Positions 23,692-34,751 of a stretch of DNA of 64,000 bases are shown one piece after another (the stretch's first letter is position 1; every line of letters begins with the position of its first letter). Position numbers and translations under genes: made by a program. The DNA is from Lasiosphaeris hirsuta. Its lineage: Eukaryota > Ascomycota > Sordariomycetes > Sordariales > Lasiosphaeriaceae. The notes below the pieces were generated by a model. It was not told where the DNA came from. It ran no database searches and saw nothing but the letters and a program-made list of their open reading frames with translations. The stretch is taken from assembly GCA_030549175.1 (NCBI GenBank), contig JAUKUA010000004.1:3596001-3660000 (forward strand), written 5' to 3'.

Positions 23692-26600
23692 TGCAGCGTC
23701 GAGGGCTCACGAGTCAAAGACCGTGAACGCAAGGACCGGTGGCTGTTGATGTGTGTCGTCGATTCGCATCATAGGGCGACTAACCGGCCGAGTGAACAAG
23801 AGGTGGTGAATATGGATGGGTACAGGAACGGATGGGGGGGGTTGCTATGCACCGCTCGATGTATGGATGGCACGGCAGTACGGGTGGCAGTGGGGAAGGA
23901 AGAGAGAGAGCAGATGTCTATCCGGAGCCGTGGGAAGTGGAGGATTCATATCTCGTCATACGGGGGAGTGCGCCTGGTATCGTTTGTACTTGGGACTTGG
24001 GAACACACACAGGCCGTACGCAGTAGGTAGGTAACTCCGGCCCAGGTACGGACGCGGAGGCACCTCGACAGGGGGGAGTGGGAGGATCAGTCGAGGGCCC
24101 AGTTGATCGCTAGATGTGAGCCAAGCAACGATGAGCCCCAGGGTGAGCGCTCTACTAACAGAACGTGCTCGGTGGGCGGCGCAGAGGAGATGGAGCGGTC
24201 CTCGGAGCTGTTACTGCGTGACCCGCATCACGGTCGAAATTTTGCCATGAAAAGCAGGGTGTTCGCGCTAGTCGGGTTGGATCTAGTCCTCCAAGACAAT
24301 CGGTAAAGGATGCTGCCTCCATGATGTGCAATAACGGATGTGGCAGGGGTGGCCATGTGCGAGGGCGAACAGGGGAGAGGAGGGGGCGGTCGATGCCCCC
24401 CCCCCTGTCGAAGGTCGCATCGGCGCTGGAGCGAACGACATGGGAATTGCGGAGTGCTTCGCAGCATGTGGGTTGTTGTGGATTGGTTTGTGGATTGGTT
24501 TGTGATGGTGTGTGGTTGTCGTGTGGCTTGCCCAGCGACGGCCTAGCGCTGCCAGTTGACCTAATTCGAAGCTGCCTCCCTCCCTCCCTCGACAATGCTC
24601 CGCGGCCCTTTTCCTCGCTCGGGCACACGAGTTGGGATTTCATGATGCTTGCTTGCCTGGCGCCCAGCTGCATGAGCCACGAGGTTGTGAGGGTTCGCAT
24701 GCCATCTAAGCCGTAGAAGCCGCAGACTGTGCCGTCCAGCTCAGGCGCCAAAAGGTATCGTAGGGGCGGAACGGGCAGGACCTGATACCTCTGCTGATCT
24801 CTTACACACATGCCCCGACGGAAGCGCATGCCAGTCGCTCATCCCATCACGGATAGGTAGGGTTGTGTGGATCCCGAGATTTGCGGAGTGAGGATGGAGA
24901 ACTTTTTGGAGACGACTAAATCGCTAGAAAGAGTCGTGAGAGGAGTAAAGACGGATGGAAGGGCAAATCAGAAACGCGGGGGTGGGGCACCCAGCAGCGA
25001 GCGCCCAAACGGTTCACAACGCCGACGCTGGGGTGCTATGCCCACTTCTCTCCTCTTTTTTCTCAGAGCACTGGCACTTCTAAGCCCCAAGCTCCAAGCT
25101 TCCCAGCGCAGGTTCATCCCATCCCAAAATCGAGTCCCAGGCGAGCGCAGGCGAGCGACCATCTCGCATAGACGAGCGACCTTGTAATCCGCTTTCCGCC
25201 TTCCCCAGATGCCAGGTGCCAGATGCCAGGTGCGCATGCTACATACATAGAAGCAGTGGCGGACACAGAGCGACGAAAAGAAGCTTGACTTGGATACTGG
25301 TTATCTGCTTCCCAGCCAACCCAGCCAAGTTCTCCTATGGCTTTCACCGTCGCTGCCCATCGCCGATATGTCCGGATGAAAGGAACTCGAGAAGCCAGGA
25401 TGGAGACACACACACAAAACCAAGATTATGGGTGTGTAGAACCGCCATCTCTGAAGTAGGCATGTAGATACGAGGCAGCGGTGCCTCGGGGATGCCATCT
25501 AACGTTCCACAGAACTCAGCATGCTCGAGGACCAAAAGCCACGGGCACTGTAAATGCGAGGGCGCGCATTGGCTGGAAGCTCGGTTCCATTTGACCTGAG
25601 CCATTCAGGAATGATTGATTACCTGAGTCCCCCCAATTTTGGAACCGCACTTGCTTGCATGTGTCGACCACATCAATATATCTACGAGCTCTCACACTCA
25701 TCAATATCCCCAATGCTCTTGGGGCCTTGGGATCGCAACCGAGCCGGCGTCTCAGCTGCCTCGTTAGCCCCTTCCTGGTGCGCCGCTCTGCTGTTAGTCA
25801 CCATCACCGACCACAACCAAAGACAGGCAGGGACGAATACAGCGCCGATAGGCCGAGCGTACCTGCTCGGCGCCTGACGACCTCATCAGTTGCGATCGGT
25901 CTGTTGGCTCCCCACCAGCACTATTTTCTTTTATTGCACAGAGAGGTAAGCCCGGGCTATATCAGCTTTTGATATAACAACCACCGCTGTCATTGGAAAC
26001 CCCAAGCCCGTAAGGCTTGGATGGCCTTGGTCGCTTCAATTTAGCATAAACTCGACCGCCAGCACCCGTTGCTCCTGGCAATCTCTCTGCACGGTCTCGC
26101 ACCATTCCCTTGACCCCAGACTCGGGCCCGCTTACGGGGAGGAGGGGAGGGGAGAAGTCTTCGAGAAGCAAGCGTTCTCCTTACCTAGTCTGACCTGACC
26201 CCACACATCTGACAACTAACCACAACGCCATCGACGGTCGAGCTAACCTCCCCGCTCACTGGTGGCGGTTGGTCACTTCCCGAGGCGGGTAGCGCTGACT
26301 ACCCAACTTTTCTTGATTATCCTGCCTAGGCCTCAGAGTCAGGCTGAGGGCCTGAGCGAAGGAACATGCAACGAAGGGGTTGATGTAATCGTAGCTGCAT
26401 CTATTCACTTGCTACTTACACAACACACCGACGCCCACCTACCTACCTAGGCAGTGTTTCGTTCTCTTCTTATTCAAGCGGGCCTCAAATGGCATGTGGC
26501 CTGAAGCCGCAAACGAGCTGCTCGGGCCCGAGATGCCCTCTCCTTCGTGGGTATCTGAAGGGCAGAGGCCGAGCGAGCATGGCCGACCCAGTAATAAAGT

Positions 26601-29600
26601 GCCTTGCGGATCCGAACACAGCGCGTCCTCATACTCGCCACCAGGAGGAGCGTCAAGCAGCGAACCCCAAGGCCTATTTTCAGGTAGCCGAGAGATGACG
26701 GATATTGGAACTTCGGCAGGTGGGTGGATGGTGGTTGGGGGAGGAAGGGGTGGTGGCCACTCTCTATATTGGGAACCGAGTTTATTCAGAGCTCGGATCG
26801 CCTGAGCTCGCTGCCTCCACTCCCCGCCACGAATGAGAGTGGACAGAAGCTCTGCTCGAATATATTACAGAAGTGCACCAGCGAAAAGGCAGCAGCGCAT
26901 TATTTCGCTGCGCGCGCACTAGTAGGTCCGGATATGCCAGCGTCTGAGTGTTTGGGTGTTGAAGCCACTCACGGTTGATGCTTCGGTGCGGTCGCGCAAG
27001 TCGTGCGGTCGTGCGTTGCGGCGGCATGGATCGGTGGGTATGTGCGGGTGACCTGGTGTGATGGATGTGTGAGAGAAGCCCCATCGAAGCCCTGAGCAGG
27101 CGCAGATACCAGATAGCTGGACACAGTCCCGAGCCGTGAGTGGCCGTTGAGAGAGCTGTCCCACACACGTGCATGCATACGTAGGCGAGCTCGTTAGCGT
27201 TGAGACGTGTGCCCTCTAGCCCTCGTCGCCGCCGATTCCAACGACTGGATGTCGGTCCGATTACTTCCATTCAATTAAACCCTGCACAGCCCCAGACCTG
27301 TCTGCCCTTTACAGCACTTTTACAGCATTTGCCCTTCCTGAAACATTTCTCGAGGATATCTCTTGAGAGGTATATCGGCTTATCGAGACTCAGACGTGCG
27401 AGTAGCAAGCACGTCCAGCATAGACAGCCAGATCAGTCAGACAACTCAAAGACCCCTATCACCGCCCTCTTTTCCGTTCCCTGGGGTTTTTGCGACTTGG
27501 CGGAAGTAATCGGGAAGATGCACAGCGGCAATGGCACTCGGCTGTCTTCTGCCTGGGTTGCATCCGCGACATTGCCGAGAGCATCCCCTCTCACCACGCG
27601 TCCAACCCTAGGGCAGGACCCCTAACCCCAGGACAACAACACAACAAGGCCCCAGGAAATGGCGACAATATTGAAGGCAAACCCCCGACGCAAAGATCGC
27701 TGTCAGCTGAGGGGACACGCCCGCCTAGGAGCGGGCAAAGTGTTCATATGAGCGCGGAGAGACCCACGGTGATATATTAACCGGCACACGTCCGCTATTG
27801 TCCGCGCCACGGCTCTCTACCCGCTCTAGACCTTGACATAGAGCCTCGACCAATATCGCGAAGTTCCGTCCAGGTGCCGCCCTAGTTGACCCGTCATCTG
27901 CCACCGTCCGGGCTCTCAAGACGTTGCAACTTATACGGCGTCGCCCGTCCTCCCTACCGTACCGTAAGGTAGTGCCCTTCCCTAACGTACCCCCCGAAGG
28001 CCAAGTAGCATTATGGCGCCGCACCTGCGCCGGCGACCCGCGGTGTGGGTTCGCTGAGACTGTGATGCGGAGACGTGCAAGAATACGTGCAAACAAGTCC
28101 AAAACGCCTTGATCCAGGTGAGTGAAGGCCAACTTCGCTTGCATTTGCTAGGCTCGCGCATATTGTCTTGTTGCGCGCAACCGTGGATCTAGGCCGTGGA
28201 CCGAATCCGTCAGCCAAGACACCTCCTAGTCGCAGTATATACATACAAGCAACGGCGGCGGCAAAGGGAGGGGAGCCAAGGTAGCGTGATGCCTGTGCGG
28301 GAGCTTGTCGAAGGGACGACTACTACCGCGGACCTGACCAAGCTCGCCTCTTCCCGGCCGCCGCCACCGAACATTTGGAGCCCAGCGCCGGCCCTGGCTT
28401 CCCTTCCTTCCCCTCCTTTGCGCCCACAAGGTCCTGCTAGAGTCATCCAGGGGTGAGGGGCGTCGAGAGTCCCTTTTGATCGCCCTTGATCCCCTTCGCC
28501 CCTGGCAGCCGTATCTCGCATCTCGCTTCGAAAGAGACAGACCACCTCGGCTTTCTTTACCCCTCCTAGGCCACAGCATGAATCACGTTTGTTACTGCTG
28601 GCGAGTGCCCACATGGCCATCTCTTTGGATTTATTTCCTAGTACCAAACTCCCTCAAAGTTTGGTTGACTACTAGATTCACGCGCTCGAAGCAGGGCCAG
28701 ATTCGACGCGACGAATCCGGCATGCCCCCGGACGACCGTCTGCCGCAATAAGTAAGTCCCCACACCACATCCTCTATCTCCGAACCCGGATTCGTACCAA
28801 CTTGCAGCAGAGCCCTTTCCGTCTACAGCCGCCTTGTGTTCATCACCTCTAGTGATACATAGGGCAAGGTTTGTACTTCGATGCTACAGACTGAGCAGCC
28901 CTGTAGCCACCAACCAAGCTTTGGGGGGTAAACACCAGGCAATCGATATACCCTCAACCTAATTCCAGTGAGAATCAGATTTTTTTTTTTTCATTTCCCC
29001 TGCCATTCTCTTTTTCTCTCGGCCCAGTTTTCCTGTCATCTCCCAGCTATCTTGACAACCAAGTTCACGATGCAACACATTGTAGGTCGAGCTAGGGTGG
29101 CAGTCCTACACGTCTCCAGGCTACGGCCCTACTTGATGATGTTCACCTCGAAGAGGAACGCATGTGGCTGCATGTAAACACGGCACTGCGGGATGGCCAC
29201 CTGGGTACGAAGGTACTCGTAGCAGGAAAAACGTAGGCGTCTAGGCCAGGCTACGAACAAGCAGGGTAACATATGATTCCAGACGTAACCTGGTAGTCTC
29301 GCTTAGAGAAAGTCTCCCCTTCCATTCCCATCGCTTCTGGAGCCTCATCCACATGGCTGCAACGCGGGACAGATACAGGCAGATGATGCCACAGCAGATG
29401 GACACATGACTGTGCGCATGAGATCTGGACTTGCAGTACAATCGAGCTAGACTTATGTTTGCCACCATCGAGCAAGGCATATTGTGGGGAAGCAAAGAGA
29501 CATTTCATATGCGGTTCATCAGATCTTCTACGTAAGATAGTACGGCGGCACAACATACTACTCTGCCCACGCATGTCTAAAGGGCCAAGTCAACGATCCC

Positions 29601-30468
29601 CCATCAACACCAACTACCCACGTTGCCCTGGTCCCTGCTATCCGTAGCCCGCTATACCATCGTCGCCACCGACAAATCGCCGTTACTACAACACAGGCGC
29701 TCGTGGTAGAGAGCCCCACGACCGCGCGTCCGGTATCCATATCACGGAACACGCTCCCTCGGTCTTGTGTAATCGCCCATCTATACTTTGGAGGCAAACG
29801 AGATGAGGCGATCCACCACTCCCAAAGGGAGCGCAAAAGATGGGATGGTTTTTTCACATCCATGTCGCCCATCTCTCCTGGGACAGGCTTGGCGGGCCAG
29901 GGCATACCGGATTTCACCTCTTTATGAGTTTCACGAGTAGAAGGTGCTTATGGTGATTACGTAGGTCTCCGCATTTATATCGCAGGTGTCAGTTTTCATG
30001 GGTTTGGCCTCTTCTAAGTACGAGAGAGTTTCGTTACTCATTCGAAACATCTCATTAAACTTGATGATGCCCATCGCTACGAATTGCCTGTACATTTCAC
30101 TCCATTCCCATCACACCTTGTCCTCACGATCAATCTCCCGTCTTCTAATCACTATCTCACCCTGCCTCCTATCACTGATCTCGTTACAAGAGGGTTTATT
30201 CTCAAATATCTATTATTTTGCCAAATCAATGCATGTAAATTACTTTTCGTTTTCGCTCTCATCGTTGGGTATCTCCTCCCCTTTCCTTTTCGTAATCCCT
30301 CCCGACCAAACTGGTCCCAATAACAACAAAACAATACGTATGAATAATGGTCATAATAGCATTCACGCCCCAGGCATCAACTGCCCCATAACCCATATCC
30401 AATATGATACGGGGTTACCTGACCCTCATCAAGAACGGCACGGCTGGTACTCATCAAAGATGGCAAGC
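23692..30468. other. Long gene-poor region upstream of the transcription factor
   Basis: About 6.8 kb without a protein gene I can support. It should contain the missing 5' exon(s), leader and promoter of the Zn2Cys6 gene near 23.7-24.9 kb. The frame at 24155-24829 is open for 224 codons on the minus strand but reads like translated promoter DNA. The right end (about 29.9-30.4 kb) is AT-richer and lies downstream of the lactonase gene. A group of perfect palindromes at 25949-26020 is listed separately. Confidence 0.5.
25949..26020. repeat. Cluster of three perfect inverted repeats
   Basis: Within 72 bp: the palindrome AGCCCGGGCT (25949-25958); TATATCA-GCTTT-TGATATA (25958-25976); and CCAAGCC-CGTAA-GGCTTGG (26002-26020). 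Each 7-bp stem is perfect with a 5-nt loop. They could form successive hairpins in RNA or bind dimeric regulators. No tRNA or known RNA fold was recognised. Confidence 0.7.
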
Positions 30469-31941
30469 CTAGTACTCGTCAAAAATGACACAATTCACCT
30501 CCCCCTCAATCGCGACATTCGCAATAATGTCGCCCAGTATTCCCGTCTTGGCATCCCTCCTAATAATGACCGCACGGCCGTCCGCCTGGAGACCCACGCC
30601 GGCGAGGGTACCAGCCTTATTGAAGGAGAACTGACGGGGGTTAATGCCACCGGCGGCGCGCGTCTGCACATGCTTGAGCGCGCCAGAATCGGCGTCGATG
30701 GCGAGGGTAATGAGCGGGTCCGAGGGCAACAGCGTATTGTTAGTACGGTCATAGTTAGGCACCGTCAGGAGCCGCTCAAAGCGGGACGAGATAGTGAGGA
30801 ACTTAGAGTCGGGCTGGCGGAGCGGGTTAGCGGTGACGGGCATTTCATACGAGGGGGCGGGGTAGACTCACAGAGAGGAGAATCTCAGCGGCGGCGGTCC
30901 CGTCAGGGATGGTGGTGGTATTGTCGCCGTGGGTATTGCTCGACCAGAACTGCGAGAAAGCGAGGCTCTTGACGCCGAGCGAGTTGTCGGCCGTGTATGT
31001 GGTCTCGTAACCGACTAGGGTGTTGGAAAGCTCGTGAACGACGTAGAGGAACGTCTTGGCCTTGCCCTTGACGAAGACGGCATGGCGAGGCCCGCTTCCA
31101 GCAGCACTCACCAGCGGCGCTACTTCGGTGTACTTGAGCGTGCTCTTGTCGATGGCGAAGATGCGCACAAGATCAGAGCCCAGGTCGGGTACGACGAGAA
31201 AGGCGCCAGTGGGATCAAGGATAGCCTGGTGAGGGTGCGGCGCCTCCTGGCGATCAGTATTAACACCCTTGTGGGGAAGCTTGAAGACATCTGCCTGGAC
31301 TGGTGCTAAGCTCGAGGGATTGGCGATGCTGTAGACGTTGAGGCCTGCTCCACCACTACTGCTGTTAGTTTATGTTCCTGTTCCAACGGCTTCGGCTTCG
31401 GCTCCCGGTCGCCCCCCCCGCCCCTTCCACCCCGCCATTCACCCCTCCACACACCCCCAAATCTCAAATCCCATAATTCCATGCACGACGGCACACACTG
31501 CAGATTCCAGATTGCACTAGATCTGCCTAGCAGATTGCAGATTTGGGATAGAACTCACTAATCGGCAACGGCCAGCCCCTTGCCGCCGTCGCCGTAGACA
31601 ACGGTGCTTACTGGGCCGCCAATAGTGTCGACCTTGTTGAGGAGGGTCAGCGTCCCCTCGGGGGCCACCTTGAAGGAGGCCAGGGTGCCGTTATCTTTGC
31701 CCCACGCCTCGTCGACGCAGTACAACACATCGTCGACCAGGGTCAGCCACGACGGCTTCTCGCCGCACGCTGTAGTCGCGCTGAGGTTTGTGAGGGTTGC
31801 GGGCTCGGTGCTGTAGGGCAGTGTTAGGTTTAGTGTCGTGATTGTGCCGGCGTACGAGGTGATGTGGATGAGCGACGCAGAGGCCGCGCCGAGTAGGGCA
31901 AGCCCAGGAGCTACTACCGTAGCGATGCGGTGGGAGCGCAT
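30469..31941 (-). CDS. Secreted lactonase-like 7-bladed beta-propeller protein
   Basis: Resembles the 6-phosphogluconolactonase / carboxymuconate-cyclase beta-propeller family (Lactonase). Exons 31941-31559, 31358-30872 and 30813-30469 join to 404 aa with consistent phase. An N-terminal signal peptide is clear (RIATVVAPGLALLGAASAS), so the product is probably extracellular. Repeating blade motifs are visible: KPSWLTLVDDVLYCVDE, GPVSTVVYGDGG, PHPHQAILDPTGAFLVVPD, GSGPRHAVFVKG, FLYVVHELSNTLVGY, INPRQFSFNKAGTLAGVG. The PHPHQ, GPRH and NPRxF signatures are typical of this family. Intron 1 is 200 bp, unusually long for this window; intron 2 has a CGCTAAC branch site. Many fungal members have no proven substrate, so an enzymatic role is only inferred. 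Confidence 0.88.
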
Positions 31942-34751
31942 GGTGAGGTCTGTGTGCAGATGCGAGAAGTGGTGGTGGTATTAGGTCTAGTCGGTAGCGC
32001 TGATGCAAAATTAAACTTGTTTCTTCCAACTTGGGAACTGCGGTAACCGGGCAGGCTCTGTATAAGTAGTCGAGCGAGCAATGAGTAATGAAGGGGACAG
32101 GGGAGGTGGCGCAGATCCGCCAGGACATAAGGACAGCCTCAACAGCTCAGACAAACCAAGACAAACCAAGGCCCGTCAGCTGACGGCGTTCCTATCTTTC
32201 GGCGAGTATCATGTTTTGCCTGTCCATCCTCCGTCCTCGACTGGGAGCGCACCCGCACCCGTGATGGAGAGGAAGCCCCTGCAGCGATCAGGGCAACCAG
32301 GAACAAACGGGAACTGTCCTTACCGCATGGTGCCGAGAGACAAAGACAGGGCTCGTCGGGGGTATCCACTGGGCCAGACTTATCCGCCGCCTTGGTACTC
32401 ACTCTAAGAATCTAGGAACACACGCTCAATTGGTTGCGTTGACGAGGACAAGAAAGACAAGAAGGCTCCAAGGAAGCGCGAGAGCCTATGGCTGCAGAGC
32501 ACAGAGCGCCAGATGATGCAGTGCTGCAGTGCTGTGCCACTTGGTCCTCGGAGGGCTGAGGCAGCCACAGCAGCCCAGGCGAACGCGTCCGTCAGCTGGA
32601 GGCTTTGCGTGCAGGAGGAATCGAGGGCGGAAGACCTATCCGCGACGCTTGGGCGGTTCGATCTGCGATGAGGGGCTGCTGTCCCGCCCGCACCGACGCG
32701 GGGAAACCGTCCATTTCCATTCCAGATCCATTGGAAGCCTCCTTATCCCGAGCCCTATCCCGAATTCAGACCCAACCCTACACAGTACACGTGTACTAAC
32801 CCTTCCTTGGCACTATTTCCAATCAATACACAATTACTGGTCGCGGGCAAAAAACACAAGCAACCTGCACTTATCGACCGCCGGGCACAGGGCCCTTCAT
32901 CCCAGCCTGATCCCAGCCTGGAAGAAATTGTTCGACCAAGGTGATCGCGGGGATGCATGACAGGCCAGAGAGCATGAGCCGAGCCTCGTTTCGCAGCAAA
33001 TTCATCCCTGGAACCAAGCGCACCGTTTTGGTTGGTTGGTAAGAACTGCCCCAGCCTGGGTGGCTTGCTCACGTCAATCCATCGTCAAGAATAGCTGGAC
33101 TCCCTGCCAAGGTCGACTCAGGCACGCCATGATGCTTGCTTGCTTACCCAGGTATTCGCATCACAAGTGTAGGTGGTATGTACACAGACAAATGTACCGG
33201 TCATCGTTACATGTAATGTCACCGCACCTACTGGCAATAAATACTCAGCTACCTAGCCGCCCAACCTTCTACTGGAACGCTGCTAGAATACCTCAGCTTG
33301 AGCGGGGCTGGTCGTCAGAGCGCCGGCCCGGGATGTCGGTTCCGGCCTCTTGGGTTGCAATTGTGGCCCGATCCGGACACAGCCAACTCTCTCTCTCCTG
33401 GGACAAGTTAGGAAGGTATGCACCTACAACTTGGCCCGGCCCAATCGTCACCAAGACCATTCGAACCTCACCGTTGCCAAAACCGAAACCCCGGCGGCCA
33501 TTCCAAATGGCTCGCGGCCCGACTACAGCTAGTCGGCATCCACATGATGGGATATGCCATGGGGCCTTGAGCTGATATACGCATATATGACCATGCGTCG
33601 GCTCCTCTCTCCTCAACCCCTCCGTCGGTCATGATAATGAGATTGCTCAGTTTTCGGTTAGAGATTTCCGGCTCTTGCCAGCCCGTTAGACAAAAACTCA
33701 CAAATTCGGCCCTCTGCTGCTGTCAGCACTTTTAGCTTGCAGTGGTGCTACGACACTTCAATGCCACTGTATTAGGATGATATAATACTTTAGAGTGCGC
33801 TGTCCGCCGATTTTCACTTGTCAAGGCAACAACACCTGGGCCTGCTGGCAATTCTCTAGAATGGTCTTATCGAAGGTAGTATCCTAGGCCAGCCTCACCA
33901 GGTAGCGAGCAATACAATGGCGGTTAGCTGAATGTCGGTCGGTGCCGTGGGATCAGGAGGTGGCTGGTGCAGTACTCCCAATCCTTCCGTGGCTTACACT
34001 TAACAAGGAATACGATAGTAGAAGAACAGCCCTATCACAAGTGATTCACAATACTTTCAGTAGACCTGTAATGGTAGAGGGAATGGCAAATAGCATGCTC
34101 GTAAAAATGAAACCCAAATCACCAACAGCCAATCTAGCTCCTGTCAAGCCAAGTTGTGGCTGGCAGCCCAGGAACGATATCTACAATAATAAACATAAAA
34201 TCTTCACATGGTTCCCGAAATCTTCAAGCTCTACCGGTATCAAGGAGAGCTACCAGCAGCGTTTGTCTCCTAAATAATGAACATACGAAACCAACCTATC
34301 ACCGATACTGGTACCTAGTCGTGGTAGTCAAAGCGAGTCAACAGCAGAGACATATATTCCTAACACGAACTCATCATTACACCTTGTTTTCTTCAGCTCA
34401 ATACCCAAGTCATATGGCATATTACTAGTACAAAATCTTCAACTAAACCCCATCTCGGGTCGCTTGAGATCTCATCACTTGATCCATCTTCTATTACCTC
34501 CTTGCTAGTCGTACAATAACCCTTGAATGGATAGCAATCCGACAACCAAACATAGCGAGCAAAAAGACGTGATCCCATCATGTATACCGATTGGCCATGA
34601 CGACGCAAAAAATGAGAGATGGAAGTCCACCAACAACCAAATGGCCCATACATTATTAGGTGCGGTGCATGTGTAGTATGTGCGCGTACTGGGGAAGGGG
34701 TATCAAATAACGAAAATCCTTACTCACTCATCCCACGTCCCACATCAACTC
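31942..34751. other. Gene-poor intergenic region
   Basis: About 2.8 kb. The left part is the promoter side of the lactonase-like gene; the right part lies beyond the 3' end of the LST4 gene. No protein gene could be supported. From about 33.6 to 34.7 kb the base composition turns AT- and TA-richer than the rest of the window, as in old repeat-induced-point-mutation remnants or long 3' UTRs, but I cannot identify a parent element. Confidence 0.45.

Noticed and set aside
24155..24829. 224-codon minus-strand open frame upstream of the transcription factor
   Set aside because: ATG-led but without motif or hydrophobic pattern; more likely leader or promoter DNA of the Zn2Cys6 gene.
28768..28800. 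GGTACGAATCCGGGTTCGG on the minus strand, tRNA T-arm-like
   Set aside because: No matching A box or acceptor stem found nearby.
30469..31941. Considered as a signalling or cell-wall protein because of its signal peptide and repeats
   Set aside because: PHPHQ, GPRH and NPRxF blade signatures fit the lactonase beta-propeller family better.
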